DNA of 64,000 nt from Pseudonocardia nematodicida (GCF_040105385.1 NZ_JBEDNQ010000017.1:1-64000), one strand, 5' to 3'; counted from the stretch's first letter, positions 9,801 through 18,667 are shown. The notes: a model not told the origin generated them from the sequence alone. Program-made: numbers and translations.

Positions 9801-11682
9801 CAACGGGATGCTGCTCTCCCGGCACATCCGGCTGGTCGCGGCGTTCGACCACCGGCACGTCTTCGTCGACCCGACGCCGGACGCGGCCACGTCCTACGCC
9901 GAGCGGCGCCGCATGTTCGACCTGCCGCGCTCCTCCTGGGACGAGTACGACCGGTCGGTGATCAGCCCCGGCGGCGGCGTGTGGCCGCGGACGGCGAAGT
10001 CGGTCCCGGTCGGGCCGGAGATCCGGGCCGCGCTCGGTCTCGGCGACGACGTCACCCGGCTCTCGCCGCCCGAGCTGATCCGGGCGATCCTGCTCGCACC
10101 GGCCGACCTGCTGTGGAACGGCGGCATCGGCACCTACGTCAAGGCCTCCGACGAGACGCACGCCGAGGTCGGCGACAAGGCCAACGACGCGATCCGGGTG
10201 GACGGCCGCGCACTGCGGGTGCACGTCGTCGGCGAGGGCGGCAACCTCGGCCTGACCCAGCGCGGGCGGATCGAGTTCGCCCGGCACGGGGCGCGCGGCG
10301 ACGGCGGCCGGATCAACACCGACGCGATCGACAACTCCGCCGGGGTCGACTGCTCCGACCACGAGGTCAACATCAAGATCCTGCTGGACCGGCTGGTCGC
10401 CGACGGCACCCTGGACCGGCCCGCGCGCAACGAGCTGCTGGCCTCGATGACCGACGAGGTCGGGGAGCTCGTGCTGACCGACAACGTCGCGCAGAACGCC
10501 GTGCTCGGGGTGTCGCGGGCGCACGCGTCCGAGATGGTCGGCGTGCACGGCCGGATGGTGTCCGACCTGGCCGAGCGCACCGGGCTGGACCGCGAGCTGG
10601 AGGTGTTCCCGGACGAGGTCGGGTTCGACGCGCTCGCCGCGGCCGGGCTCGGGCTCACCGGGCCCGAGCTCTCGACGCTGCTCGCGCACACGAAGCTGGA
10701 CCTGACCCACCGCCTGCTGCAGACCGACCTGCCGGACCGGCCGGCGTTCGCCGACCGGCTGCCCGAGTACTTCCCCCGGCCGCTGCGCGAGCGCTACGAC
10801 CACGCCGTCCGCACCCACCCGCTGCGCCGGGAGATCACCGCGACCTCGCTGGTCAACGAGATGGTCGACGGCGCCGGGATGAGCTACGCGTTCCGGCTCG
10901 GGGAGGAGCTGGCCGCGGGCCCCGACGACGTCGTGCGTGCCTGGACCGTCACCACCCGGGTCTTCGAGCTGCCCGCGCTGTGGGCGGCGGTCCGCGACGC
11001 CGACGTGCCGGTCGAGGTCGCCGACGCCGTCGTCATGGAGTCCCGCCGGCTGCTCGACCGGGTCTCCCGGTGGTTCCTGACCAACCGGCCGCAGCCACTC
11101 GCGGTCGGGGCGGAGATCAGCCGGTTCGCCGCGCCGATCGCGGAGCTGCGTGCCGCCCTGCCGGAGCTGCTGCTGGGCCGTGAGCTGGGTGCCGTGGAGG
11201 ACCGCGCGGGCTCGCTGCGCGCGTCCGGGGTGCCCGAGGCGCTGGTCGAACCGGCCGCGCTGTCGCTCTACGCCTACGGGCTGCTCGACGTCGTCGAGCT
11301 GGTCGAGCTCTCCGACCGGGAGAAGGAGCCGCGCCCGGCCGCCGAGGTCGCCCGGCTGTACTACGCGCTGTCCGAGCACCTCGGGATCGACCGGGCGCTG
11401 ACCGCGACGAGCCGGCTCGACCGGGGTGACCGGTGGCACGCGCTGGCCCGGCTGGCGCTGCGCGACGACCTGTACGGATCGCTGCGGTCGATCACCCTGG
11501 ACGCGCTGCGCGAGACCCCGCCCGGCACCGAGGTCGAGGAGGCGATCGCGGCCTGGGAGCAGGCGAACGCGTCCAAGCTGGCCCGGGCGCGCACCGCGCT
11601 GGAGGAGATCGGGGCGTCGGCGTCGCTGGACCTGGCGACGCTGTCGGTGATCTCCCGCCAGCTGCGTGGCCTCGCCCGCTGA
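6877..11682 (+). CDS. gdh: NAD-specific glutamate dehydrogenase, large (180-kDa) type
   Basis: About 1601 aa, the expected size of the large catabolic NAD-GDH class found in mycobacteria and Streptomyces. It interconverts glutamate and 2-oxoglutarate plus ammonium with NAD. The N-terminal ~700 residues correspond to the regulatory ACT-like part; the catalytic part contains RGGLRYSDR, the glycine-rich GAKGGF with the substrate lysine near residue 832, the nucleotide-site GDMSGDVFGNG (~968) and NGGIGTYVK (~1082). GTG 6877 is preferred because GGGGTGG precedes it; an in-frame GTG at 6859 would add six residues. In mycobacteria this enzyme is inhibited by unphosphorylated GarA; no GarA gene lies in this window. 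The thioesterase gene follows after 21 nt. Confidence 0.95.
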   Translation: MSSGTKGDTQDTDARAGGDPRPGSSGAAELVRLYTRHVPSDAEHAPGPELPGTASVVDSHLALGAHREPGRAVVAVTGGSGDTVTVEIVTDDMPFLVESVLAGIGRAGGTARRVLHPILVVRRDAEGVLTGVDVDADPAHPGDGLAESWMHLDVAAAEATDPEQLRAELERTLSDVRQVVDDTAAMTLRARVLADELTGAGPAMHAGTGDDVQLSEIAELLRWLVDDHFVFVGYRHYLRRDGRLEPDTETGLGVLRPGDAGAGAFLPERSGGDTAGGTLLITRASERSRVLRPVHPYYVGVRTRDADGTVTGEHRFLGMLTVPARHESVLDIPVVAGRIRGAIRRAGLPLDSYSGQQMLEVFSVLPRAELFTSSAERLHDTGVGVLEASARRGVRVFVHPDPYRRFLSCLVYLPRDRYTTDTRLRVTEILRRGLGGTDVTYTAQIGDAELAMLHLTIGTDPDAEQVSYDLAALQDEVAEATRSWDDLLVAALGDAGPAARPLIAGVPESYKAGVAPHRAVEDLRRLMALPGEGPGAFDLRLYRDGDGEIRFALYLGDAPVTLTRVLPLLQQLDVDVVDERPYEFRRPDGRRCWLYDFGLRTPEPAAAPAVPTVTVEDAGTRFEEAFAATWRGDAESDRFSALVLRAGLHWREAAVLRAYSRYIRQVGGPFTLQYTANVLLAHPAVAQALITLFRTRFDPSRADAGEREAAHARALDHVTALIEEVSGLDADRILRGLLAVVEATLRTNWFRGRSFFSFKLDPAAVPDMPLPRPRFEIFVYSPAIEGVHLRFGPVARGGLRYSDRQQDYRTEILGLVKAQAVKNAVIVPVGAKGGFVVRRPAPDPEHVQDCYRTFISGLLDVTDNLRTHPDGSTETLPPPEVVRHDGDDSYLVVAADKGTATFSDLANSVAADYGFWLGDAFASGGSVGYDHKAMGITARGAWESVKRHFAERGVDTQTSEFTVVGVGDMSGDVFGNGMLLSRHIRLVAAFDHRHVFVDPTPDAATSYAERRRMFDLPRSSWDEYDRSVISPGGGVWPRTAKSVPVGPEIRAALGLGDDVTRLSPPELIRAILLAPADLLWNGGIGTYVKASDETHAEVGDKANDAIRVDGRALRVHVVGEGGNLGLTQRGRIEFARHGARGDGGRINTDAIDNSAGVDCSDHEVNIKILLDRLVADGTLDRPARNELLASMTDEVGELVLTDNVAQNAVLGVSRAHASEMVGVHGRMVSDLAERTGLDRELEVFPDEVGFDALAAAGLGLTGPELSTLLAHTKLDLTHRLLQTDLPDRPAFADRLPEYFPRPLRERYDHAVRTHPLRREITATSLVNEMVDGAGMSYAFRLGEELAAGPDDVVRAWTVTTRVFELPALWAAVRDADVPVEVADAVVMESRRLLDRVSRWFLTNRPQPLAVGAEISRFAAPIAELRAALPELLLGRELGAVEDRAGSLRASGVPEALVEPAALSLYAYGLLDVVELVELSDREKEPRPAAEVARLYYALSEHLGIDRALTATSRLDRGDRWHALARLALRDDLYGSLRSITLDALRETPPGTEVEEAIAAWEQANASKLARARTALEEIGASASLDLATLSVISRQLRGLAR

Positions 11683-11703
11683 CCGTCGGGGAGACTGGAC
11701 GGC

Positions 11704-12129
11704 ATGGCACCGTTCGTCGCGCAGGTTCCGCTGCGCTGGACCGACCAGGACGCGTACCGGCACGTCAACCACGCCCGGATCGTCACGCTGATCGAGGAGG
11801 CCCGCGTCGCGCTGGCCTTCACCGGCGCCGGGGCGGAGGGGCTGACCGGCTTCGCGTCCGGGCTGCTGGTGGCGAACCTGCAGGTGGACTACCGTCGCCA
11901 GCTGCCGTGGCGGGCCGAGCCGGTGCGGGTGGAGATCACCGTGCGGGAGCTGCGCGCGGCGTCGTTCACGCTGTACTACGAGCTGCACGACGGTCCGGGC
12001 GCCGACGACCCGGTCGCGGTCACCGCGTCGACCCGGATGGCGCTCTACGACCTGGACGCGCAGCGTCCGCGGCGGCTCACCGAGGACGAGCGCGACTACC
12101 TGAAGCGACACCTGGAGGAGGTCTCGTGA
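11704..12129 (+). CDS. Acyl-CoA thioesterase, hotdog fold (4-hydroxybenzoyl-CoA thioesterase type)
   Basis: 141 aa, the usual size for a single hotdog domain. The N-terminal motif RWTDQDAYRHVNH (11-23) is the family signature: the Asp near residue 14-16 is the catalytic acid and HVNH caps the long central helix (IVTLIEEARVAL). It presumably hydrolyses acyl-CoA thioesters in the cytosol; substrate length cannot be read from the sequence. It follows gdh by 21 nt, and its stop overlaps the GTG of the next gene, so the three are probably cotranscribed. A YbgC-like thioesterase next to gdh is also the mycobacterial arrangement (from memory). Confidence 0.85.
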   Translation: MAPFVAQVPLRWTDQDAYRHVNHARIVTLIEEARVALAFTGAGAEGLTGFASGLLVANLQVDYRRQLPWRAEPVRVEITVRELRAASFTLYYELHDGPGADDPVAVTASTRMALYDLDAQRPRRLTEDERDYLKRHLEEVS

Positions 12130-12776
12130 CGCTCCGGCTCGCCGATCCGACCGAGCGCGACGACCTGGGCGCCTTCACCGCCCGGGTGGTGCGGCTCGAC
12201 CAGACCGCGGCGATCCGGCTGACGGCCTCGGCCGGGAGGGTCAGCGCCTGGGCGCGGACCCCGTTCGACGTGCTCGTGACCCGGTCGGTCGCCGGGGAGC
12301 TGGACCCCTCCGGCGCGGTCTCGGCGCACGCGTCGTCGTTGCTGACCGCGCTCGCCGTGGACCGCGCCGAGGCCGTCGACACCGGGCCGCCCGCGGTGTG
12401 GACCGACGAGCTTCCGCCGGTACAGGGCTGGGAACGGGTCGACGACGTCCCGGCCGACGAGCTCGACGGGCTGGCCGACCGGGGGCTCGCGCTGGCCCGC
12501 GAGCACGCCGGGCCGATGGGCCCGCCGGCGTCGCTGCTGGACCAGACGGTGCTGACCGTCTCGCCGCAGTCGGCCGGACGCCCGGTCACGGTGCCGATGC
12601 GGGTGCTGTTCGCGATGTCCGGGATGGGGTTCCTGGGTGCGGGCCCGGACGGCGGCGACGCGGGTGGCCCGCGGGTCCGGGTGTCGGCGGCCGGGTCGTG
12701 GGTGCGGCTCGACGCCCGCTACGGCGCCGTCGTGCGACGGCGGATCGTGTCGCTGCCGCTGATCGGGGCGACCTGA
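12126..12776 (+). CDS. Conserved hypothetical protein downstream of the thioesterase
   Basis: 216 aa, function not recognised. The GTG start overlaps the thioesterase stop (GTGA, 12126-12129), so translation is coupled. The protein opens VTLRLADPTERDDLGAFTAR and has a hydrophobic C-terminal segment (VPMRVLFAMSGMGFLG) followed by a basic end. No signal peptide, no clear transmembrane helix and no cysteines that would suggest a metal site. The coupling to the thioesterase gene suggests a partner role, perhaps in handling the same acyl substrate, but that is inference from position only. Confidence 0.8.
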   Translation: MTLRLADPTERDDLGAFTARVVRLDQTAAIRLTASAGRVSAWARTPFDVLVTRSVAGELDPSGAVSAHASSLLTALAVDRAEAVDTGPPAVWTDELPPVQGWERVDDVPADELDGLADRGLALAREHAGPMGPPASLLDQTVLTVSPQSAGRPVTVPMRVLFAMSGMGFLGAGPDGGDAGGPRVRVSAAGSWVRLDARYGAVVRRRIVSLPLIGAT

Positions 12777-12789
12777 GCCGGCCCGGGGT

Positions 12790-12824
12790 GGCCTGAGCGG
12801 GTCCCTGTCCGGCGCGCTCAGGCC
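12790..12824. terminator. Hairpin between convergent genes
   Basis: A perfect 10-bp inverted repeat (12790-12799 with 12815-12824) with a 15-nt spacer lies between the end of the hypothetical gene (12776) and overlaps the stop of the minus-strand propeller gene (12818-12820). It can act in both directions. There is no T run. Confidence 0.6.
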
Positions 12825-15800
12825 AGGTCGAGGACGCTGATCTCGCCGCGGCCGGCGACCCACCCGGTGCCGCCGTCCGGCGAGACGGCGACCCCGGCGG
12901 GGGACTCGGCCACGGCGACGGTGCGGACGACCTCCCAGGTGGCGGTGTCGACCACCCGCAGGCCCAGCCCGGTGCTGACGTAGAGGTGCGCGCCGTCCGG
13001 GGCGAACGCCAGACCGGACGGGCCGCCCGTCGTGCGGACGGTCGCGACCTGGGCGCCGTCGAGCGGGTCCAGCACCGTGACCGTGCTCGAGTCGGGACCC
13101 GCCAGCGCGACCAGGGGCTCCGGGAGCTCCGCGCCGGTGATGGCGACGAACTGCGCGCCGCCCGCGGCCGGGTACTCACCCGCGACGGCGAGGGTCTGCG
13201 GGTCGAGCTCGGCCAGCCCGCCGGCGTCGTCCCCGGTCGCGACGTGGATCCGCGCGGCCCGCTCGTTCGCGGTCGCGGCGAACGGGGTGCCGGCCACCGG
13301 GACGGACCGGGTGACGACCCCCGCGTTCGGGTCGACCTCCTCGACGACGCCGCCGGCGCGGGACGGCACGTAGAGGAAGCGCCCGTCGGCGCCGGTCACG
13401 GCGCCCGCGGGATCGCCGGCGACCGGGACGGTCGCGACGATCTCGCCTGCGGCCAGGTCGACGACGGCGAGCTGCCCGGCCGGGCCGTCGGCGAGGCTGA
13501 CGTAGGCGAGGCTGCCGTCCGGCGAGGTCGTCACACCCTGCGGCGCGCCCGGCAGGGCGATCTCGGCCGTCACGGTGTCCGTGCCGGTGTCGAGCACGAG
13601 CAGCCGCGGGTCGTCGGCGACGGCGACGAGCGCGCTGCGGCCGTCGGGCGCGGCGGCGACGGCGACCGGGTCGGCCCCGCCCGGGACGGTCGCGCGCACC
13701 GTCGGGAGCTCGACGCTCGCCTGCACCGGGCCGATCTCGGGTCGGGGACCGAGGCCGGGTGCCGGTGCTCCGAGGGCAGGCTCCTCCGCCCCGGTGGGGG
13801 CGTTCTGCGGGGCCGGGGAGAACATCGCCCAGAAGGTCAGGCCGCCCAGCAGCAGGATCGCCAGCGCGATCGCCAGGCCCGCCGGCGACGGCGCGCGACG
13901 GCCGTTCCGCGGCGTCGCGCCCATGATCGCCTCACGGCGCGGGGTGATCGGCTTGGCCTGCGGCTCGGGCGCCGCGGTGGTCTCGGCCTGCACCGACGTC
14001 TGCGGTCCTGTCGTGGTGACGGTCCCGGGGTCGTTCCCGGCCGCGGCCCGGGCGGCGGCGACCGAGACGGCACCGACCGCGGCCGCCGCGGCGGCGTTGC
14101 GGGCGACGGGGTCCTGGCCGTCGTCGGTGCCGTCGTCCTCGGGCGCGGGGTGCGGTGCCATCCGGGCGGTGCCCTGCTCCGGTGCGCCCGGCACCGGTCC
14201 GGGCCCCTGCCCGGGCGGCGGCGTGGCGGGGCCGCCGTGCCGGGCGTGCCCGTCGGCGCCGACCGGCCGCATCACGACGGTCGTCTCGTTCGTCGACGTC
14301 TCCGTGAACGGGCGGCCGGGAGCGTGCGACGGTGCCGGCGGGCCATGGGCCGACGGTGGGGCCCAGGGCGAGCCGCCGGTCGGGGGGCCGCCGGGGTGTC
14401 GGTGCCCACCGGTGGCCGGGCCGCCCGGTGCGGGCGGGGCTCCGATCCCGGGCCGCCGGACGGGAACGGACCCGGTGGTGCTCTCGGTGCCCGGCCCGCC
14501 GTCGGTGCGGAACGCTCCGGTGCTGCCCGCGGCGGGTGCGCTGTGGCCGGGTGTGGAGTGTGCCCCGGTTCCGGCGCCGGCGGGTCCGTCGGCGGGTGCG
14601 TGGTGGCCCGGGGCGGGGTGCGCCCCGGTACCGGCGGTGGCCGGCCCACCCGCGGGGGAGCGGTGGCCGGTGGCCGGGTGCGACCCGGTGCTGCCGGCGC
14701 TGGGCACGCGGTACGGGCCGGTGGGCGCGCGGTGGCTCCCCGGACGCGTCGCCGGGACGTCGCCGCCCGGGCCGGTGCCCGCCGCGACATCGGTGTGGCC
14801 CGGTGCGGGGCGTCCGGTCCCGGAGTCACCGGTGGCGGGGCCACCACGTCCGGGGTCTCCGGTCGCGGGGTCGCCGTCGGCGCCGGAACGGTCTCCGGGC
14901 GGACCGGCCTCGCCCGGTGACCGGGCGTCGTCGGACCTCGGAGCGGCGAGCTCCTGCCGGGGCCTGGCGGGCAGGTCGCCGAAGCCGCGGCCGCTGCGCG
15001 CGCCGCCCGGGGCGGAGAAGAGCTCGTCGCCGGACAGCCCGGCCATCGCCGGTCCTCCCGCGCCACCGCCCATCGCCGGGCGGGGCGCCGCGGACCGGCC
15101 GTCGTCGGACGGGGTGGGCCTGCGGCGCCCGGGCATCGTGGGACGTCCGCTCCCCGCCGGTCGCTGCTCGTCCCGGTCGACCGGCTCGGGGGTCGCGCTC
15201 GGGTAGTGCCCGATCAGGGCGCCGGGCGGGAGGACGAGGGTCTCCGGTCCGTCGGGATCCGCGGGGCGTCCGAAACGCGGGGGCCACCGTTTGGTGGTCG
15301 CCGGGGCCCCGGCCCCCGTCGGCGTCCCGGCCGGGTCCGGGGTGCTCGGCCCGGAGCCGTCGACGTCCTCGGGCTCGTCGATCGGGCGGGGAGGCGGTGC
15401 GATCGGCGGTACGACCGTGGGCGTGCGCGCGGTGACGGGCACGCCGTCCGTGCCGGGGCCGGCGCCCATCCGGGGGCGCCCGGCGGCGGGGGTCTCCTCA
15501 CCGGCCGGGCCCGGGTCGGTGCGGCTCGTCCCGGGGTCGGTGCCGTCGGTGGTGTGCGGGTCGTCGTGGCCGTCGGGGTGGGCCTCCGGGTCGCCGGGCC
15601 GGTCGTCCGCCGCCGTCCCGCGGCCGGCCGGTGCCCCGGGGTCGGCCGGTGCTCCGGGGTCGGCCGGTGCTCCGGGGTCGGCCGGTGCTCCGGGGTCGGT
15701 CGGGACGGCACGCTGGTCGCGGGACTCGCGGTCGTCGCCGCCGGGGGCGCCGCCGCTGCCGGTGTCGTCGCCGTGCCCGGTCGCGGGGCGGTCGGTCGCG

Positions 15801-16675
15801 TGGTGCTCGGGCGCGTGCGGGCCGGTTGCGTGCGGCTCGGCCGCGTGGGTGCCGGGGTCGGCGGTCGCGGCCGCGTGGTCGTCCGGCCCGGGGGTGCGGG
15901 AGTCGTCGTCGCCGGTGAGCGGGGCGAAGGCCGGCGGCGGGGCGAACCGGTCGGCGGGGGTGTGCAGCGGGTCGTCCGCGTGCGTGCCGGAGCGGTCCTC
16001 GCGGGCGGCGTCCCGGCCGTCGTCGGGCCCACATGTCGTCTGCTCGCCGGCGAGGGGCTGCGCGCCGGCGGCCGGGTCCGCCGTGTCGAGGACGGGGATC
16101 GGACCGACCCCCAGCGGGTCGTCGCCGAGGTCGCCGAGGTCGGCGTAGGTGTCGTCGAGCTCCGCGGGCTCGTCGGCCGGCGGGGTCGGCGTCGTGGCCC
16201 GCTGGTCCACCGGGGCCGGCTCCCGGTCCGGGTGGCCGGCGGGGCCGGAACCACCGGTCGTCCCCCGGTCCGGTCCGGAGCGCTCGTCGCCGTTCGCGGA
16301 GGCGGGACCGCTCGCGCGGTACGGCGTGTGGGCGACGAGGTCGGCGAAGCCCGTACCGCCGGGCGCGGTGGTCCGGGTGCCGTTCGACGGCCGACCGGTC
16401 CGGCCGGGTACGGGAGGTGCCGCGCCACCCGGCGCCGCACCCTCCTGGCGGTCCGAGCGGTCCTCCGAGCGGCGGTCCTCGGTGCGGTCGTCGGACGTCC
16501 CGGGGGTGCGGGCGGGACCCGACCGCATCACCAGGTCGACCAGCGAGCCGGGGACCACCGGTACGCGGCCGGTCCGGATCGCCTCGCCGAGACCCTCGGG
16601 GTCCGGTTCGCCTCCGTCGTCGGGGCCCGGGTGACCGGGCGCCGACGTCATGCGTTCTGCGACGGTCGGGTGCAC
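12818..16675 (-). CDS. Giant proline-rich single-pass membrane protein with an extracellular YVTN-type beta-propeller
   Basis: 1285 aa. Residues 1 to ~930 are almost pure Pro/Gly/Asp/Thr/Arg/Ala low complexity and should be disordered and cytoplasmic. One transmembrane helix follows at ~932-954 (GLAIALAILLLGGLTFWAMF). The last ~300 residues form about seven blades of a YVTN/NHL-like propeller, with repeating A-PDG--ALV-VADDP-LLVLDT units, presumably outside the cell. No enzyme motif is present. The start is GTG 16675, with a GATAAT box at 16687-16692 11 nt upstream; ATG 16651 is an alternative. It follows the DivIVA-like gene by 12 nt, so a shared role at the cell pole or envelope is plausible but unproven. 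The long N-terminal tail is unusual in size for this architecture. Confidence 0.8.
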   Translation of the reverse strand: MHPTVAERMTSAPGHPGPDDGGEPDPEGLGEAIRTGRVPVVPGSLVDLVMRSGPARTPGTSDDRTEDRRSEDRSDRQEGAAPGGAAPPVPGRTGRPSNGTRTTAPGGTGFADLVAHTPYRASGPASANGDERSGPDRGTTGGSGPAGHPDREPAPVDQRATTPTPPADEPAELDDTYADLGDLGDDPLGVGPIPVLDTADPAAGAQPLAGEQTTCGPDDGRDAAREDRSGTHADDPLHTPADRFAPPPAFAPLTGDDDSRTPGPDDHAAATADPGTHAAEPHATGPHAPEHHATDRPATGHGDDTGSGGAPGGDDRESRDQRAVPTDPGAPADPGAPADPGAPADPGAPAGRGTAADDRPGDPEAHPDGHDDPHTTDGTDPGTSRTDPGPAGEETPAAGRPRMGAGPGTDGVPVTARTPTVVPPIAPPPRPIDEPEDVDGSGPSTPDPAGTPTGAGAPATTKRWPPRFGRPADPDGPETLVLPPGALIGHYPSATPEPVDRDEQRPAGSGRPTMPGRRRPTPSDDGRSAAPRPAMGGGAGGPAMAGLSGDELFSAPGGARSGRGFGDLPARPRQELAAPRSDDARSPGEAGPPGDRSGADGDPATGDPGRGGPATGDSGTGRPAPGHTDVAAGTGPGGDVPATRPGSHRAPTGPYRVPSAGSTGSHPATGHRSPAGGPATAGTGAHPAPGHHAPADGPAGAGTGAHSTPGHSAPAAGSTGAFRTDGGPGTESTTGSVPVRRPGIGAPPAPGGPATGGHRHPGGPPTGGSPWAPPSAHGPPAPSHAPGRPFTETSTNETTVVMRPVGADGHARHGGPATPPPGQGPGPVPGAPEQGTARMAPHPAPEDDGTDDGQDPVARNAAAAAAVGAVSVAAARAAAGNDPGTVTTTGPQTSVQAETTAAPEPQAKPITPRREAIMGATPRNGRRAPSPAGLAIALAILLLGGLTFWAMFSPAPQNAPTGAEEPALGAPAPGLGPRPEIGPVQASVELPTVRATVPGGADPVAVAAAPDGRSALVAVADDPRLLVLDTGTDTVTAEIALPGAPQGVTTSPDGSLAYVSLADGPAGQLAVVDLAAGEIVATVPVAGDPAGAVTGADGRFLYVPSRAGGVVEEVDPNAGVVTRSVPVAGTPFAATANERAARIHVATGDDAGGLAELDPQTLAVAGEYPAAGGAQFVAITGAELPEPLVALAGPDSSTVTVLDPLDGAQVATVRTTGGPSGLAFAPDGAHLYVSTGLGLRVVDTATWEVVRTVAVAESPAGVAVSPDGGTGWVAGRGEISVLDLA
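15636..15699 (-). repeat. 18-bp tandem repeat (about 3.5 units), PADPGA hexapeptides
   Basis: Near-identical 18-bp units begin at 15636, 15654, 15672 and (partial) 15690. In the propeller-protein frame they encode GAPADP repeated, a flexible spacer in the cytoplasmic tail. Near-perfect identity suggests recent copy-number change. Confidence 0.8.
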
Positions 16676-16687
16676 ATAACGATCTGA

Positions 16688-18064
16688 TTATCGCGAGCGC
16701 CGCCCGGGGCCCGTACCCCGGGTCGGCCCCCGGTGCGTCCGGGACGCACCGTTCACCCCGTCCGTCCTGGTCCGGGCGTTGTCGCGCCCGGTGCCGAGCT
16801 CGCCGAACGGCAGTACCCCGATCGAGGTCAGCGAGACCGGCGGGATGTACCCGATGGTGGTGTTCTCGGGGTCCTCGTCGGCGGAGCCACCCGAGGCGGT
16901 CGCGTCACGGCGACCCGGCCCGGCGAGAAGCGTGCCGGGCGGGGTGTCCCGGTCCCCGCCGGCGGGGGAGTCGTCGCGGGAGTCGCCGGCCGGATCGCCG
17001 GCGTCGACGGCCGGTCCGGAACGGTCCGCGGTGTCCGGGCGGGTGCCGCGGCCCTCGGCGGTGCGGTCGGTCCCGGCGCCGTCCTGCGGAGCGCGGGCCG
17101 AGCGGGTGGCCGAGCCCCGCGCCGGGGTCAGCGTCGAGACGGTGGCGACCGCGCCGGTGTCGCCGGGCTCGGCCTCAGCCCGGGACGCCGGTGACGGGCC
17201 GAAGAGGGCGTCGTCGAGCGCCGCGGAGACCGGCTCGCGGGCCAGCTCGGCCGACAGCGTGCGCTGGACCCGGGTCAGCTCGGTGCGCACCTCGTCACGC
17301 AGCGCGGCGAGCCGTTCGACGTCCCGGACCACGCCGGCGCGGCGGTCGGCCGCGTCCCGCTCGGCGTCCCGGCGCACCGCGGTGGCCTCGTCACGGGCCG
17401 CGGTGAGCACGTCGTCGGCGTCGGTGCGGGCGGCGACCACGATCCGGTCCGCTTCCTCGACGGCCACCCGGACCCGCTTCTCGACGCCTTGCTCGCGGTC
17501 GTCGAGATCCTGCTCGCGACGGTCGACGGCGGTCTCGCGCTCGTCCATCGCGGTGCTGCGCGCGGTGAACTCGCGGTCCAGGGTGGCGGCCCGGCCGAGC
17601 AGCGCCTCCTCGGTCCGGGTGCGCCGCTCGTCGGCCTCGGCGCGGGCCCGCTCGACGATCTCCTCGGCCTCGGCCGTGGCCCGGTCGCGCAGCTCGGCGG
17701 CCTCCTGCTCCGCGGCCTGCAGGACGCGCTCGACGCGGCGTCCGAACCCGGCGTCGCCGCCGCGCTCGGTGGTCGCCGCCTCGACCTGCTCCTGCAGCCG
17801 TCGCACGTGCGCGCGGGCCGCGGACAGCGCGGACTCGGCCGACTCGGCACGCCGGATCTCGTCGTGGATCCGCCGGTCCAGGTCGGTCAGCCGGGTGTCG
17901 ACCTCGGCCCGGTCGTAACCACGCAGGACCACGGTGAACCAGGCGCCGTCCTCGGGCGTGCCGCGGTCCGGCGCGGCGGCCCGGCGGGAGTGCCGGGACA
18001 CGCCGCCGTGCACCGGATCCGGACGCTCCGGACCGGACGACGACGGCGAGGGCGATGCGCTCAC
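16688..18064 (-). CDS. DivIVA-domain coiled-coil protein
   Basis: 458 aa. Residues 42-58 (WFTVVLRGYDRAEVDTRL) match the DivIVA N-terminal signature in which a conserved GYD precedes the coiled coil. Residues ~58-310 are an uninterrupted charged heptad-type coiled coil rich in E/R/A with RADADDVL-like turns. The rest is disordered and ends in a basic tail. The overall design (short DivIVA head, long coil, tail) resembles actinobacterial cytoskeletal scaffolds such as FilP/Scy-type and Wag31-type proteins, but the divIVA gene itself normally sits by the ftsZ/sepF cluster, so this is a paralog. GTG start at 18064, preceded by GGGGGG. It is the first gene of a probable operon with the propeller protein. 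Confidence 0.82.
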   Translation of the reverse strand: MSASPSPSSSGPERPDPVHGGVSRHSRRAAAPDRGTPEDGAWFTVVLRGYDRAEVDTRLTDLDRRIHDEIRRAESAESALSAARAHVRRLQEQVEAATTERGGDAGFGRRVERVLQAAEQEAAELRDRATAEAEEIVERARAEADERRTRTEEALLGRAATLDREFTARSTAMDERETAVDRREQDLDDREQGVEKRVRVAVEEADRIVVAARTDADDVLTAARDEATAVRRDAERDAADRRAGVVRDVERLAALRDEVRTELTRVQRTLSAELAREPVSAALDDALFGPSPASRAEAEPGDTGAVATVSTLTPARGSATRSARAPQDGAGTDRTAEGRGTRPDTADRSGPAVDAGDPAGDSRDDSPAGGDRDTPPGTLLAGPGRRDATASGGSADEDPENTTIGYIPPVSLTSIGVLPFGELGTGRDNARTRTDGVNGASRTHRGPTRGTGPGRRSR

Positions 18065-18244
18065 GAGAGAACCCCCCAGACGGGTGACAGCATGCCGCCC
18101 GGAGTGCCCGCGGCGACGTCCCGTTCAACGAGGGCGTACGCGTTCGGTCACGACGACCGCCGGCGTCAGTGTCGCCCAATCTCCAACATCATCCATATGG
18201 CCGCATGACCGACGGCGCACCGTGCACGCCAGGTGACACGCTGG

Positions 18245-18637
18245 TCAGAACTCGGAGTTCTGCATGCTCAACGCCGCGTACTGCATGTAGTTCCACAGCT
18301 GCTCGCGGTGCTCGGGGGAGAGGTTCTCCTCGTCGACGGCGACCTGCATGCAGCGCAGCCACGCGTCCCGCTCGATCGGGCCGATCCTGAACGGGACGTG
18401 CCGCATCCGCAGCCGCGGGTGCCCGCGCTGGTCGGAGTAGGTCCGCGGGCCGCCCCAGTACTGCTCCAGGAACATCCGCAGCCGGTCCTCGGCCGGGCCG
18501 AGGTCCTCCTCCGGGTACAGCGGTCGCAGCACCTCGTCCTCGGCGACCTGCTCGTAGAAGCGGCGGACGATCCGGTGGAAGACCGGGGCGCCGCCCACCT
18601 CGGCGTAGAAGTTCTGCGGTGCACTCACGGACGCCAT
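18245..18637 (-). CDS. glbO: Group II truncated haemoglobin (GlbO/trHbO)
   Basis: 130 aa, the normal length. It carries the full set of group II haem-pocket residues: Tyr28 (B10), Tyr41 (CD1), proximal His80 (F8, in RMRHVPF) and Trp93 (G8). These correspond to Tyr23, Tyr36, His75 and Trp88 of M. tuberculosis GlbO with a constant offset of five. The family binds O2 tightly and has been linked to oxygen, NO and peroxide chemistry near the membrane. ATG start at 18637 with GGGGAG upstream. It lies 30 nt downstream of the MscS-type channel gene on the same strand and is probably cotranscribed with it. Confidence 0.95.
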   Translation of the reverse strand: MASVSAPQNFYAEVGGAPVFHRIVRRFYEQVAEDEVLRPLYPEEDLGPAEDRLRMFLEQYWGGPRTYSDQRGHPRLRMRHVPFRIGPIERDAWLRCMQVAVDEENLSPEHREQLWNYMQYAALSMQNSEF

Positions 18638-18667
18638 CGTCGCACTCCCCGGCCGTGCTCCCGGGTC

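Noticed and set aside
6808..12111. 1767-codon open frame on the minus strand opposite NAD-GDH
   Set aside because: The GDH frame has all family motifs; the opposite frame has none and is a third-position GC artefact.
15636..15699. CRISPR-like array
   Set aside because: Units are adjacent with no unique spacers and are in frame with the propeller protein; a coding minisatellite.
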